Positions 27,279 through 38,579 of a stretch of DNA of 64,000 bases are shown piece after piece (position 1 is the first letter of the stretch; each line of letters begins with the position of its first letter). The translations under genes and the position numbers were made by a program. A model generated the notes under the pieces. That model was not told where the DNA came from and did no database searches. It was given only the letters and a program-made list of their open reading frames with translations. Origin of the DNA: Rhizobacter sp. Root404 (GTDB lineage Bacteria; Pseudomonadota; Gammaproteobacteria; Burkholderiales; Burkholderiaceae_C); the NCBI RefSeq assembly GCF_001425865.1, contig NZ_LMDS01000004.1, positions 561,515-625,514 of the forward strand. The letters are read 5' to 3'.

Positions 27279-27905
27279 CTATCTCGGCGCCACCCCGCGC
27301 AACACGACGGCCTGCACGTTCGCCACGGTCTGCTCGAAGAACGCCGGGTCGGCCAGCGTCCGCCCGGTCAACGCCTGCACCTGCACCGCGAAATCGGCGT
27401 AGTGCTGGGTCGTCGCCCAGATCGCGAAGATCAGGTGTTGCGGGTCAACAGGCGCGAGCCGTCCGGCATCGATCCAGCCCTGGATCACCGCGGCCTTGTG
27501 CTCGACGATCTCGCGCAGTTCGCGGTCGAGCTCGTCGCGCAGCAGCGGTGCGCCCTGGATCATCTCGAGGCAGAACAGGCGCGACGCGTCCGGGCTGTCG
27601 CGCGAGACGACGAGCTTGCGGCGGATGTAGTCGGCGATCGCCTGTTGCGGGTCCTGCTCGGCCGTGAACTCGCGCAGCGGCGCGAGCCAGACCTCGAGCA
27701 GGTCGCGCAGCACGCTGACGTACAGCTCCTCCTTGTTCGCGAAGTAGTAGAGGAGGTTGCTCTTCGACACGCCCGCGCGCGCCGCCACCTGGTCGACGCT
27801 GGTGCCGTGCAGCCCGAAGCGCGAGAACAGCCCGAGCGCGGCGGCGAGCACCGCGTCGCGCTTGCTGGGCGTCGGGGCGGCGGCGGCGGGCTTCTTCTTC
27901 GTCAC
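27279..27905 (-). CDS. rutR: RutR-like TetR family regulator of pyrimidine catabolism
   Basis: A 208-residue TetR-family repressor that closely fits RutR. The N-terminal HTH is KRDAVLAAALGLFSRFGLHGTSVDQVAARAGVSKSNLLYYFANKEELY (in the 17-65 region). Then comes the RutR core YIRRKLVVSRDSPDASRLFCLEMIQGAPLL, and the ligand domain ends near LIFAIWATTQHYADF. E. coli RutR senses uracil and thymine. The GTG start at 27905 is preceded by a low-quality ribosome binding site; no ATG is available. It diverges from the pyrimidine-degradation operon, with a matching palindrome between them, so uracil-responsive repression of both is likely. Confidence 0.92.
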   Translation of the reverse strand: MTKKKPAAAAPTPSKRDAVLAAALGLFSRFGLHGTSVDQVAARAGVSKSNLLYYFANKEELYVSVLRDLLEVWLAPLREFTAEQDPQQAIADYIRRKLVVSRDSPDASRLFCLEMIQGAPLLRDELDRELREIVEHKAAVIQGWIDAGRLAPVDPQHLIFAIWATTQHYADFAVQVQALTGRTLADPAFFEQTVANVQAVVLRGVAPR

Positions 27906-27945
27906 GGCGGGCAGTCTCCCACATCGACGGCGCGCCGACCCCGTG

Positions 27946-27963
27946 TTTGTCCATATGGTCAAA
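27946..27963. promoter_or_regulatory. RutR operator in the divergent promoter
   Basis: TTTGTCCATATGGTCAAA matches the E. coli RutR consensus (TTGACCA-NN-TGGTCAA) at every arm position but one. It lies between the rutR-like gene (start 27905, minus strand) and the amidohydrolase gene (start 28057, plus strand), where one bound repressor dimer could silence both. Confidence 0.8.
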
Positions 27964-27986
27964 CTGGCACAGGGGTTGCATGCTGA

Positions 27987-30806
<2,820 letters not shown>

Positions 30807-30835
30807 TCGCCCGACCTCTCGAAGGACTTGCCTCG

Positions 30836-32221
30836 ATGCCCCAACCCGACGTGAAGGCCGGTCGACTCGACGCGTGCCAGTACACCCAGAACTTCGGCGA
30901 CGCCCACCCGCCGCTGACGCCCGTGCAGGCGCTGATCGAGGCCGAGCGCTGCTACTACTGCCACGACGCGCCGTGCGTCAACGCTTGCCCGACCGGCATC
31001 GACATCCCGTCGTTCATCCGCCGCATCAGCGAGGACAACCTGCGCGGCGCGGCGCGGGCGATCCTCGAGGCCAACATCTTCGGCGGCATGTGCGCGCGCG
31101 TCTGCCCGACCGAGGTGCTGTGCGAGCAGGCCTGTGTGCGCAACACCAACGAGGACAAGCCGGTCGAGATCGGCCTGCTGCAGCGCCACGCGACCGACCA
31201 CGCGATGAACGCCGGCGGCGCGCCGATGTTCGTGCGCGGCACGCCGACCGGCCGGCGCATCGCGGTCGTCGGCGCCGGCCCGGCCGGGCTCGCGTGCGCG
31301 CACCGGGCGGCGATGCTCGGTCATGAAGTCACGGTGTTCGAGGCCAAGCCCAAGCCGGGCGGTCTGAACGAATACGGTCTCGCCACCTACAAGACGCCCG
31401 ACGATTTCGCGCAGAAGGAGATCGCCTGGCTGCTGTCGATCGGCGGCATCGAGATCCGCCACAGCCAGAAGCTCGGCGAGCAGGTGCTGCTGGCCGACCT
31501 GGCCGCGCAATACGATGCGGTGTTCCTCGGCCTGGGCCTGGGCGGCGTCAACGCGCTCGGCCTGGCGAACGAGGGCGCACCGGAGGTCGGCGATGCGGTC
31601 CAGTTCATCGCCGGGCTGCGCCAGGCGAACGATGTCGCCGCCGTGCCGGTCGGCCGGCGCGTCGTCGTGATCGGCGGCGGCATGACCGCGATCGACGCCG
31701 CGGTGCAATCGAGGAAGCTCGGCGCGCAGGAGGTCACCATCGTCTACCGCCGCGACCAGCCGCGCATGCCGGCGTCGAAGCACGAGCAGGACTGGGCGAA
31801 GCTCAACGGCGTCGCGATCCGCGAGTGGAGCGTGCCGAAGGCGCTCGACATCGTCGGTGGCCAGGTCGAGGGCGTCACCTTCGCGACCGTGCAGGACCTG
31901 AACGGCCAGCTCGTGCCGACCGGCAAGCACTGGAGCCTCGAAGCCGACACGGTGCTGAAGGCGATCGGCCAGACCCTCGTGCTGGCCGACCCGACGCTGG
32001 CGACGCTCGCGCTGCGCGGCGGCCGCATCGCGGTCGATGGCGATGGCCGCACCTCGCTCGCCAAGGTGTGGGCCGGCGGCGACTGCACCTGGGGCGGCAA
32101 GGACCTGACGGTCGAGGCGGTCGAGCACGGCAAGATCGCCGCTCAGGCGATCGACCGCGCGCTCGGCTTCCTGCGGCAGGGCCAACCTTTCACCCGCGTG
32201 CGCCGTTTCGCCAGCGCCTGA
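30836..32221 (+). CDS. preT: NAD-dependent dihydropyrimidine dehydrogenase, PreT subunit
   Basis: The flavin subunit of the bacterial dihydropyrimidine dehydrogenase, which reduces uracil and thymine with NADH. The 461-residue protein has an N-terminal Fe-S region with two cysteine sets (Cys39, 42, 47, 51 and Cys86, 90, 96, 100), then FAD binding GAGPAG at 146-151, a GGGMTAID NAD-binding loop near 281, and the terminal AGGDCTWGGKDLTVEAVEHGK. It matches the N-terminal half of mammalian DPD. The next gene, PreA, supplies the FMN domain. An SD-like GAAGGAC precedes ATG 30836. Confidence 0.95.
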   Translation: MPQPDVKAGRLDACQYTQNFGDAHPPLTPVQALIEAERCYYCHDAPCVNACPTGIDIPSFIRRISEDNLRGAARAILEANIFGGMCARVCPTEVLCEQACVRNTNEDKPVEIGLLQRHATDHAMNAGGAPMFVRGTPTGRRIAVVGAGPAGLACAHRAAMLGHEVTVFEAKPKPGGLNEYGLATYKTPDDFAQKEIAWLLSIGGIEIRHSQKLGEQVLLADLAAQYDAVFLGLGLGGVNALGLANEGAPEVGDAVQFIAGLRQANDVAAVPVGRRVVVIGGGMTAIDAAVQSRKLGAQEVTIVYRRDQPRMPASKHEQDWAKLNGVAIREWSVPKALDIVGGQVEGVTFATVQDLNGQLVPTGKHWSLEADTVLKAIGQTLVLADPTLATLALRGGRIAVDGDGRTSLAKVWAGGDCTWGGKDLTVEAVEHGKIAAQAIDRALGFLRQGQPFTRVRRFASA

Positions 32222-32233
32222 CACGGAGCCACC

Positions 32234-33538
32234 ATGGCCGACCTGAGCACCACCTTCGCGGGCATCCGCAGCCCGAACCCCTTCTGGCTCGCCTCGGCGC
32301 CGCCCACCGACAAGGAGTACAACGTCCAGCGCGCCTTCGAGGCGGGCTGGGGCGGCGTGGTCTGGAAGACGCTCGGCGAGGCCGGGCCGCCAGTTGTCAA
32401 CGTCAACGGGCCGCGCTACGCGGCGCTGTATTCGCAGGACCGGCACCTGATCGGCTTCAACAACATCGAGCTGATCACCGACCGGCCGCTGGAAGTGAAC
32501 CTGGACGAGATCGCGCGCGTCAAGCGCAACTGGCCGGACCGCGCAGTCGTCGTCTCGATCATGGTGCCGTGCGAGGAGCAGGCCTGGAAAGCGATCCTGC
32601 CGCGGGTCGAGGACACCGGCTGCGACGGCATCGAGCTGAACTTCGGCTGCCCGCACGGCATGAGCGAGCGCGGCATGGGCTCGGCGGTCGGCCAGGTGCC
32701 CGAGTACATCGAGATGGTGACGCGCTGGTGCAAGCAGTTCACGCGGCTGCCGGTGATCGTGAAGCTGACGCCGAACGTCGCCGACATCAAGCCGCCGGCG
32801 CTGGCGGCGCACCGCGGCGGCGCCGATGCGGTGTCGCTGATCAACACGATCAACTCGGTGATGGGCGTCGACCTCGATTCGCTGCTGATCTACCCCAACA
32901 CCGGTGGCTTCGGCTCGCACGGCGGCTACTGCGGCCCCGCCGTCAAGCCGATCGCGCAGAACATGGTCGCCGAGATCGCCCGCACGCCGGCGATGGCGCG
33001 GCTGCCGATCTCGGGCATCGGCGGCATCACGACCTGGAAGGACGCCGCCGAGTTCATCGCGCTCGGCGCCGGCAACGTGCAGGTCTGCACCGCCGCGATG
33101 ACCTACGGCTTCAAGATCGTGCAGGAGATGTGCAGCGGCCTGGCGGAGTACATGGACAGCAAGGGGTTCTACAACATCGACGCGTTCCGCGGCCGGGCCG
33201 TGCCGTCGATCGTCGACTGGAACCAGTTGAACCTGAACCACATCGAGAAGGCGCAGATCGACCAGGACCTGTGCATCCAGTGCGGCCGCTGTCACGTCGT
33301 CTGCGAGGACACCTCGCACCAGGCGATCACCGCGACGAAGGACGGCCGCCGCCATTTCGAGGTCGTCGAGGCCGAGTGCGTCGGCTGCAATCTCTGCGTC
33401 TCGGTCTGCCCGGTGCCGGCCTGCATCACGATGCACGCGCTGCAGCCCGGCCAGACCGATCCGCGTACCGGACAATGGGTGAGTGGCGAATACGCCAACT
33501 GGACCACGCACCCGAACAACCCGGCGCGCGTGGCCTGA
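32234..33538 (+). CDS. preA: NAD-dependent dihydropyrimidine dehydrogenase, PreA subunit
   Basis: The FMN and ferredoxin subunit of the dehydrogenase. The 434-residue protein has a DHODH-like TIM barrel with NFGCPHGMSERGMG at 136-149. This segment includes the substrate-site residues and corresponds to the active loop of DPD, though here the Cys belongs to the GCP turn. A C-terminal ferredoxin-like domain holds two 4Fe-4S motifs, Cys347/350/353/357 and Cys382/385/388/392. It starts 12 bases after preT. The pair performs the committed first step of the pathway encoded here. Confidence 0.95.
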   Translation: MADLSTTFAGIRSPNPFWLASAPPTDKEYNVQRAFEAGWGGVVWKTLGEAGPPVVNVNGPRYAALYSQDRHLIGFNNIELITDRPLEVNLDEIARVKRNWPDRAVVVSIMVPCEEQAWKAILPRVEDTGCDGIELNFGCPHGMSERGMGSAVGQVPEYIEMVTRWCKQFTRLPVIVKLTPNVADIKPPALAAHRGGADAVSLINTINSVMGVDLDSLLIYPNTGGFGSHGGYCGPAVKPIAQNMVAEIARTPAMARLPISGIGGITTWKDAAEFIALGAGNVQVCTAAMTYGFKIVQEMCSGLAEYMDSKGFYNIDAFRGRAVPSIVDWNQLNLNHIEKAQIDQDLCIQCGRCHVVCEDTSHQAITATKDGRRHFEVVEAECVGCNLCVSVCPVPACITMHALQPGQTDPRTGQWVSGEYANWTTHPNNPARVA

Positions 33539-33573
33539 CCCCCCTCCAGAGAACCCGAACCGTCGAGCCGCCT

Positions 33574-34365
33574 TTGTTGCCAGCCCTGCCCGCCCCCGTC
33601 GTCGATGTCCAGGAAGTCTCGGTCGTCTACCCCGCCAAGGAACAGGCCGTCACGGCGCTGGACCGGGTGAGCCTGAGCATCCAGGAGGGCGAGTTCATCT
33701 CGCTGATCGGCCCGTCGGGGTGCGGCAAGACCACGCTGCTGCGGGTGATCGCCGACCTGGAGCAGATCACCTCCGGCGTCGTGCGCGTCAACGGCATGAG
33801 CACGCGCGACGCGCGGCTGGCGCGTGCCTACGGCTACGTGTTCCAGGCGCCCGCCCTGTTTCCGTGGCGCACCGTGCTGGGCAACTGCTGCCTGCCGCTG
33901 GAGATTCACGGTCTGGACAAGGCGAAGGCGCGCGCTGTGGCGATGGAGCACCTGGAGCGCGTCGGGTTGAAGGGCTTCGAGGGCAAGTACCCGTGGCAGT
34001 TGTCGGGCGGCATGCAGCAGCGGGTGTCGATCGCGCGCGCGCTGGGCTTCGAGCCCAAGCTGCTGATGATGGACGAGCCGTTCGGCGCGCTCGACGAGAT
34101 CACGCGCGATCGGCTGAACGAGCAGTTGCTCAGGCTGTGGGAGCGCGAACGCCGCACGGTCGTGTTCGTCACCCACTCGATCCCCGAGGCGGTGTTCCTG
34201 TCGTCGCGCATCGTCGTGATGTCGCCGCGGCCCGGTCGCATCGTCGATGTGATCGAGTCCGGCCTGCCGGCCGACCGCACGCTGGACATCCGCGACACGC
34301 CCGAGTTCGCCGAGATCTCGCACCGCGTGCGCATGTCGCTGCAGGACGGGCATGGCGGCCATTGA
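33574..34365 (+). CDS. ABC transporter ATP-binding protein, nitrate/taurine/pyrimidine type
   Basis: A 263-residue ATPase of the TauB/SsuB/ThiZ group. Walker A GPSGCGKTT is at 46-54, the signature is LSGGMQQR, Walker B is LLMMDEPFGALDE, and the H-loop is FVTHSIPEA. No ATG is present at the expected start. TTG at 33574 (or 33577) is the best choice, with only a weak ribosome binding site. It follows preA by 35 bases and runs into the permease gene with a 14-base overlap, so it belongs to the pyrimidine operon and probably powers uptake of uracil, thymine or a dihydropyrimidine. Confidence 0.88.
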   Translation: MLPALPAPVVDVQEVSVVYPAKEQAVTALDRVSLSIQEGEFISLIGPSGCGKTTLLRVIADLEQITSGVVRVNGMSTRDARLARAYGYVFQAPALFPWRTVLGNCCLPLEIHGLDKAKARAVAMEHLERVGLKGFEGKYPWQLSGGMQQRVSIARALGFEPKLLMMDEPFGALDEITRDRLNEQLLRLWERERRTVVFVTHSIPEAVFLSSRIVVMSPRPGRIVDVIESGLPADRTLDIRDTPEFAEISHRVRMSLQDGHGGH

Positions 34366-35251
34366 GGTCGAGCGCCGCCGGGCCGGCGCTGTCTGGTTCA
34401 ACGCCGGCCCCGTGCTGGCGGTGCTCGGCATCGTGCTCGTGCTCTGGTACGCCCTCGCGGTCTGGCTGAACGCACCGCAGGTCATCGAGCGGACGCTGTC
34501 GTCCCAGCCCGGCTGGACCGCTGTCGACCTGCTGCGCCTGACCTGGTCCATGGACCGGCCCGTGCTGCCGGCGCCGCACCAGATCGTCGCGGACCTCTGG
34601 GACTCCATCGTCAACTGGCCGCTCGATTCGCCACGCAACCTGCTGTACCACGCCGCCGTCACCAGTTCGGCCACGCTGCTCGGCTTCGTGATGGGCACGC
34701 TGCTGGGCGCGCTGCTGGCGGTCGCGATCGTCCACTCGCGCACGCTCGACCGCAGCCTGTTCCCGTGGATCATCGCGTCGCAGACGGTGCCGGTGCTGGC
34801 GATCGCGCCGATCATCATCGTGATCCTCGGCAGCATGGGGATGAGCGGCACCTTCCCGAAGGCGATCATCTCGATGTACCTGTGCTTCTTCCCGGTCGCG
34901 GTCGCGCTGGTCAAGGGGTTGCGCTCGCCCGGCGTCATGGAGACCGAGCTGCTGTACACCTACGCCGCGTCGCGCAGCCAGGCGTTCTGGAAGCTGCGCG
35001 TGCCGGCATCGCTGCCGTTCCTGTTCCCGTCGCTGCGGGTGGGTATCGCCGCCGGCCTGGTCGGCGCGATCGTCGGCGAGCTGCCGACCGGCGCGCAGGC
35101 CGGCCTCGGCGCGCGGCTGCTGACCGGCTCGTACTACGGCAACACGGTGCAGATCTGGTCCGCGCTGGTGATGTCGGCGTTGCTCGGGTTGGCGCTGACC
35201 GGCTGCGTCGCGCTCGCCGAACGCCTGCTGACGCCGGGAGGCCGCCGGTGA
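34352..35251 (+). CDS. ABC transporter permease 1 (pyrimidine operon)
   Basis: A 299-residue inner-membrane permease of the SsuC/TauC/ThiX family. One transmembrane segment near the N terminus (about 15-38) is followed by an unusually long periplasmic-looking stretch, then the canonical five- to six-span core. The EAA loop YTYAASRSQAFWKLRVPASLPFLFPSLRVG falls around 205-234. The ATG at 34352 lies inside the ATPase gene, and its own stop overlaps the GTG of the next permease. Two different permeases imply a heterodimeric channel. Confidence 0.9.
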   Translation: MAAIEVERRRAGAVWFNAGPVLAVLGIVLVLWYALAVWLNAPQVIERTLSSQPGWTAVDLLRLTWSMDRPVLPAPHQIVADLWDSIVNWPLDSPRNLLYHAAVTSSATLLGFVMGTLLGALLAVAIVHSRTLDRSLFPWIIASQTVPVLAIAPIIIVILGSMGMSGTFPKAIISMYLCFFPVAVALVKGLRSPGVMETELLYTYAASRSQAFWKLRVPASLPFLFPSLRVGIAAGLVGAIVGELPTGAQAGLGARLLTGSYYGNTVQIWSALVMSALLGLALTGCVALAERLLTPGGRR

Positions 35252-36408
35252 TCGCGCTGATCCGCGAGCAGCGCATCGCGACCGCCGCAGTGCTGCTGGC
35301 CGCGCTGTCGTTCGTGCTGCCGCTGGGCGTCACCACCACCGGCCAGACGCTGCGCTGGCCCAGCCTGGCGGCGCCGTTCGTGTTCGCCTGCTGCGGGCTG
35401 TTCACCGCGATGCTGGCGGTGCTGCGTCCACCGCAGCGGCCCGCGCCGGTGCTGCTGTTCGCCGTCGCCAGCGGCCTGGCCGCGCTGGCGCCGCTGATCA
35501 TGATCGCGACCGATGTGGTCGCCGCGCTCGACGCCGCCGCTTGGCGCAGCGGCTTCTGGAGCTACACCGTCGCTCTCGGGCTGCTGGCGATCACCAGCGT
35601 GCGCCGCCTCGCCAAGCAGGACGCCGAAGGCGCGCTCGGCGCGTGGGCGGCGCAGTACGGCACGCCGCTGCTGTTCGGCGCGTGGGTGATCGTGTTCTGG
35701 CAGTTGCTGACCCGCGCGTTCGACGTGCCGCAGGTGCTGCTGCCGGCGCCGAGCGTGGTCTGGCGCTCGCTGCTCGCCGGCTGGGGCGTGCTGGCCGGCG
35801 ACTTCCAGCAGACCGTCATGCACTCGGTGCTGATCGGGCTGGTCGCCGGTTGCGCGCTCGGCTTCGTCGTCGGCGTGCTGATCGACCGCAGCCCGTTCCT
35901 GCAGCGCGGTCTGCTGCCGGTGGCGGCGCTGGCGAGCACGGTGCCGCTGATCGGCGTCGCGCCGATCATGGTGATGTGGTTCGGGTTCGACTGGCAGTCC
36001 AAGGCCGCCGTCGTCGTGGTGATGACCTTCTTCCCGATGCTGGTCAACACGCTCGCCGGCCTGGCCGAATCGGGCCACATGGAGCGCGACCTGATGCGCT
36101 CCTACGGCGCGAGCTATTGGCGCACGTTGCTGTCGCTGCGCATCCCGGTCGCGCTGCCGTTCGTCTTCAACGCGCTGAAGATCAATTCGACGCTGGCGAT
36201 GATCGGCGCGATCGTCGCCGAGTTCTTCGGCTCGCCGGTGGCCGGGCTCGGATTTCGCATCTCGACCGAGGCGGCGCGGCTGAACATGGGGCTGGTGTGG
36301 GCGGCGATCCTGGTCGCCGCGATCGCCGGCTCGGCGCTGTACGGGCTGCTCGGCTGGATCGAGCGCCGCGTGACCTTCTGGCACCCCTCGATGCGCGCCC
36401 ATGTTTGA
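35248..36408 (+). CDS. ABC transporter permease 2 with an N-terminal membrane extension
   Basis: A 386-residue permease of the same family as the preceding one, but with an extra N-terminal part of about 130 residues holding four hydrophobic segments (ATAAVLLAALSFVLPLGV; LAAPFVFACCGLF; APVLLFAVASGLAALAPLIM; SYTVALGLLAIT). The standard core follows, with its EAA loop RSYGASYWRTLLSLRIPVALPF near 285-306. The GTG start at 35248 overlaps the stop of permease 1. Similar fused N-terminal parts occur in pyrimidine-operon permeases of Burkholderiales; their role is unknown. Confidence 0.87.
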   Translation: MIALIREQRIATAAVLLAALSFVLPLGVTTTGQTLRWPSLAAPFVFACCGLFTAMLAVLRPPQRPAPVLLFAVASGLAALAPLIMIATDVVAALDAAAWRSGFWSYTVALGLLAITSVRRLAKQDAEGALGAWAAQYGTPLLFGAWVIVFWQLLTRAFDVPQVLLPAPSVVWRSLLAGWGVLAGDFQQTVMHSVLIGLVAGCALGFVVGVLIDRSPFLQRGLLPVAALASTVPLIGVAPIMVMWFGFDWQSKAAVVVVMTFFPMLVNTLAGLAESGHMERDLMRSYGASYWRTLLSLRIPVALPFVFNALKINSTLAMIGAIVAEFFGSPVAGLGFRISTEAARLNMGLVWAAILVAAIAGSALYGLLGWIERRVTFWHPSMRAHV

Positions 36409-36460
36409 GTTCCAATCGCTTTTCACCCACGCCGCAAGGCACAACCTCCGGAGTTCCCCG

Positions 36461-37465
36461 ATGCGCAAGACGACTCTCCTGCTCTCCCTGATGCTGGCTG
36501 GCATGGCCGGTGCCGCCGGCGCCGCCGACAAGGTCACCGTGCAGCTCAAGTGGCTGCCGCAGGCGCAGTTCGCCGGCTACTACGTGGCCGCCGCCAAGGG
36601 CTTCTACAAGGAGGCCGACCTCGACGTGACGATCAAGCCGGGCGGCCCCGACATCGCCCCCGCGCAGGTGCTCGCCGCCAAGGGCGCCGACTTGACCGTC
36701 GACTGGATGCCCAGCGCGCTGGCCGCCCGCGAAGCCGGCGTGCCGATGGTCAACGTCGCGCAGATCTTCAACCGCTCCGGGATGATGCTGACCTGCAAGA
36801 AGGCCAGCGGCGTCACGACCTCCAAGGACTTCAAGGGCAAGACGCTCGGCGTCTGGTTCGGCGGCAACGAGTACCCGTTCCTCAGCTGGATGGGCACGCT
36901 CGGCCTGAAGACCAGCGGCGCGTCGCCCGACGTCAAGGTGCTGAAGCAGGGCTTCAACGTCGACCCGCTGCTGCAGAACCAGGCCGCGTGCATCTCGACC
37001 ATGATCTACAACGAGTACTGGCAGGTGATCGATGCGGGCGTGAAGCCGGCCGACCTCGTCACCTTCCCGTACGAGGACCAGGGCGTCGCGACGCTCGAAG
37101 ACGGCCTCTACGCCCGCGAGCCGGACCTGAAGGACCCGGCCTACGTGGCGAAGATCGCGAAGTTCGTGAAGGCCTCGATCAAGGGCTGGGAGTACGCGAT
37201 CAAGAACCAGGACGAGGCCGTCAAGATCGTGCTCGCCGCCGACACGTCCGGCGGTTCGACGGCCGCGGTGCAGAAGCGCCAGCTCGAGAACGTCGCCAAG
37301 CTGATCACCACCGCCGGCACGCCGAAGATGGGCGTCCTCGACCCGGCCGCCTACCAGCGCACGGTCAAGGTGCTGCTCGCCGGCGGCAGCGACCCGGTCA
37401 TCAAGAAGGACCCGGGCGCCGCCGCCTGGACCCATGCGGTGACGGACAAGGCGATGGCGAAGTAG
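36461..37465 (+). CDS. ABC transporter substrate-binding protein, NMT1/THI5-like
   Basis: A 334-residue periplasmic binding protein with a signal peptide (1-22, ending AGAA). The fold is that of NMT1/THI5-like proteins that bind thiamine-pyrimidine precursors (VTVQLKWLPQAQFAGYYVAAAKGFYKEADLDVTI). Given its place at the end of the pyrimidine operon, the ligand is probably uracil, thymine or a close relative. GGAG precedes the ATG at 36461; an upstream in-frame ATG at 36401 would put non-signal residues in front and is rejected. It is the final gene of the eight-gene plus-strand operon. Confidence 0.92.
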   Translation: MRKTTLLLSLMLAGMAGAAGAADKVTVQLKWLPQAQFAGYYVAAAKGFYKEADLDVTIKPGGPDIAPAQVLAAKGADLTVDWMPSALAAREAGVPMVNVAQIFNRSGMMLTCKKASGVTTSKDFKGKTLGVWFGGNEYPFLSWMGTLGLKTSGASPDVKVLKQGFNVDPLLQNQAACISTMIYNEYWQVIDAGVKPADLVTFPYEDQGVATLEDGLYAREPDLKDPAYVAKIAKFVKASIKGWEYAIKNQDEAVKIVLAADTSGGSTAAVQKRQLENVAKLITTAGTPKMGVLDPAAYQRTVKVLLAGGSDPVIKKDPGAAAWTHAVTDKAMAK

Positions 37466-37482
37466 ATCCCGCCTCGCGGCCC

Positions 37483-37498
37483 CGGCTCACTCGAGCCG
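37483..37498. terminator. Hairpin at the convergent gene ends
   Basis: CGGCTC-ACTC-GAGCCG forms a perfect 6-base stem between the end of the binding-protein gene and the YdeI-family gene; it includes the latter's stop codon. No T-run follows on either strand, so termination would have to be Rho-assisted or inefficient. Confidence 0.35.
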
Positions 37499-38050
37499 TC
37501 GGCCCGCGGCGCTGGCCGCGATCAGTTTGTCCAGCCTGGCGGCCCGAGTCTCGGGCCGCTTCGCATGGCAGATGCGGTGCAGCATCTGCTGGCGGTAGCC
37601 GGGCGGCGCGCTCTCGAAGAAGCGCCAGGCCGCCTTCTGGCGCTTGAACGCGCGCCGTTCGGCCGGTGTCAGCTCGGCCGGCGCGTCCTGCTCGTACGAA
37701 TAGACCTTGGACCGGGCCTCGGTGCGCCGCTCGAAGGCGGCGACACCCGCCGGCGTCATGCGTCCCTCGGCCTTCAAGCGCTCGACCTTCGCGATGTTGA
37801 TCGCGCTCCAGATCGAGCTCGGCTTGCGCGGCGTGAAGCGGATCGAATAGGTGGCGTCGTCGATCCGCTTGCGCACCCCGTCGATCCAGCCGACGCACAG
37901 CGCCTCGTCGACCGACTCCGGCCAGGTCATGCTCGGTCGACCGGAGCCCACCTTGTGGAAGCCGACCAGCAGCGCTGAGGCCGCGGCAGCGTGCGTGTCG
38001 AGCCAGTGGCGGAACGCGATGGCGGTCGGGAAGAAGGTTGGCGCCGCCAT
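37487..38050 (-). CDS. YdeI/OmpD-associated family protein
   Basis: A 187-residue soluble protein of the bacteriocin-protection/YdeI family. It has RHWLDTHAAAASALLVGFHKVGSGRPSMTWPESVDEALCVGWIDG at about 14-58 and the C-terminal YdeI-like helix ERRAFKRQKAAWRFFESAPPGYRQQML. In E. coli YdeI is linked to polymyxin tolerance through OmpD/NmpC, but most homologues have no known role. It ends head-on with the binding-protein gene and is 10 bases downstream of the small membrane-protein gene on the same strand. Confidence 0.88.
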   Translation of the reverse strand: MAAPTFFPTAIAFRHWLDTHAAAASALLVGFHKVGSGRPSMTWPESVDEALCVGWIDGVRKRIDDATYSIRFTPRKPSSIWSAINIAKVERLKAEGRMTPAGVAAFERRTEARSKVYSYEQDAPAELTPAERRAFKRQKAAWRFFESAPPGYRQQMLHRICHAKRPETRAARLDKLIAASAAGRRLE

Positions 38051-38060
38051 CCCCGGCCTG

Positions 38061-38483
38061 TCAGCGCACGTTGACGATCAGGCTCCAGACCACGACGACG
38101 AGCTGCGCCAGGTTGATCGCGATCGCCATGCCGTGGAGCTGGCGGAACGCGCGGACCGCGCCGGCAGCGCCGGACTGGATCTGCGCCCCCAGCGCTTCCA
38201 TCTTCGGGATGACCGTGCGGCGCAGCGCGGTCGCGAGCAGCGCGAGCCCCGCGCCCAGTGCCGCGAACGCCAGCCGCCCGGCCAGCGCGTAGCTCAGCGC
38301 GGCCGCCCCGGCGGCGAACAGCGCAGCGGTGTAGTACACGTCGAAGAAGCGCCGGACGAAACGCGCGTCCATCGGCGTGTCGTGGTCGAGGATCAGCAGC
38401 GGCACCGAGCCCATCAGGAAATAGGCCGTCGTCACCAGCAGGATGCTGGTGAAGCACAGGGCCGCGATCAAGGGGGCTGACAT
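38061..38483 (-). CDS. Small membrane protein, DUF4149-like
   Basis: A 140-residue integral membrane protein with four predicted hydrophobic segments (about 4-30, 50-66, 68-86, 115-135). A conserved-looking cytoplasmic loop RRFFDVYYTAALF and the final FRQLHGMAIAINLAQLVVVVWSLI resemble the DUF4149 family. No function is known. It sits 10 bases upstream of the YdeI-family gene and divergent from the PhyH gene, across about 96 bases that hold both promoters. Confidence 0.6.
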   Translation of the reverse strand: MSAPLIAALCFTSILLVTTAYFLMGSVPLLILDHDTPMDARFVRRFFDVYYTAALFAAGAAALSYALAGRLAFAALGAGLALLATALRRTVIPKMEALGAQIQSGAAGAVRAFRQLHGMAIAINLAQLVVVVWSLIVNVR

Positions 38484-38579
38484 GGGCGGTGGACGCGGCA
38501 GCGGGATGAGCCCGACGCCACGTCGGCATCATGCCAGCAAGGTGCCAACGGCAGGCGCGCTCCGCGACAATCGAGGCCC

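Noticed and set aside
36401..36460. Earlier start for the NMT1/THI5-like binding protein
   Set aside because: It would place 20 non-hydrophobic residues before the signal peptide and overlap the permease gene; the ATG at 36461 has a ribosome binding site.
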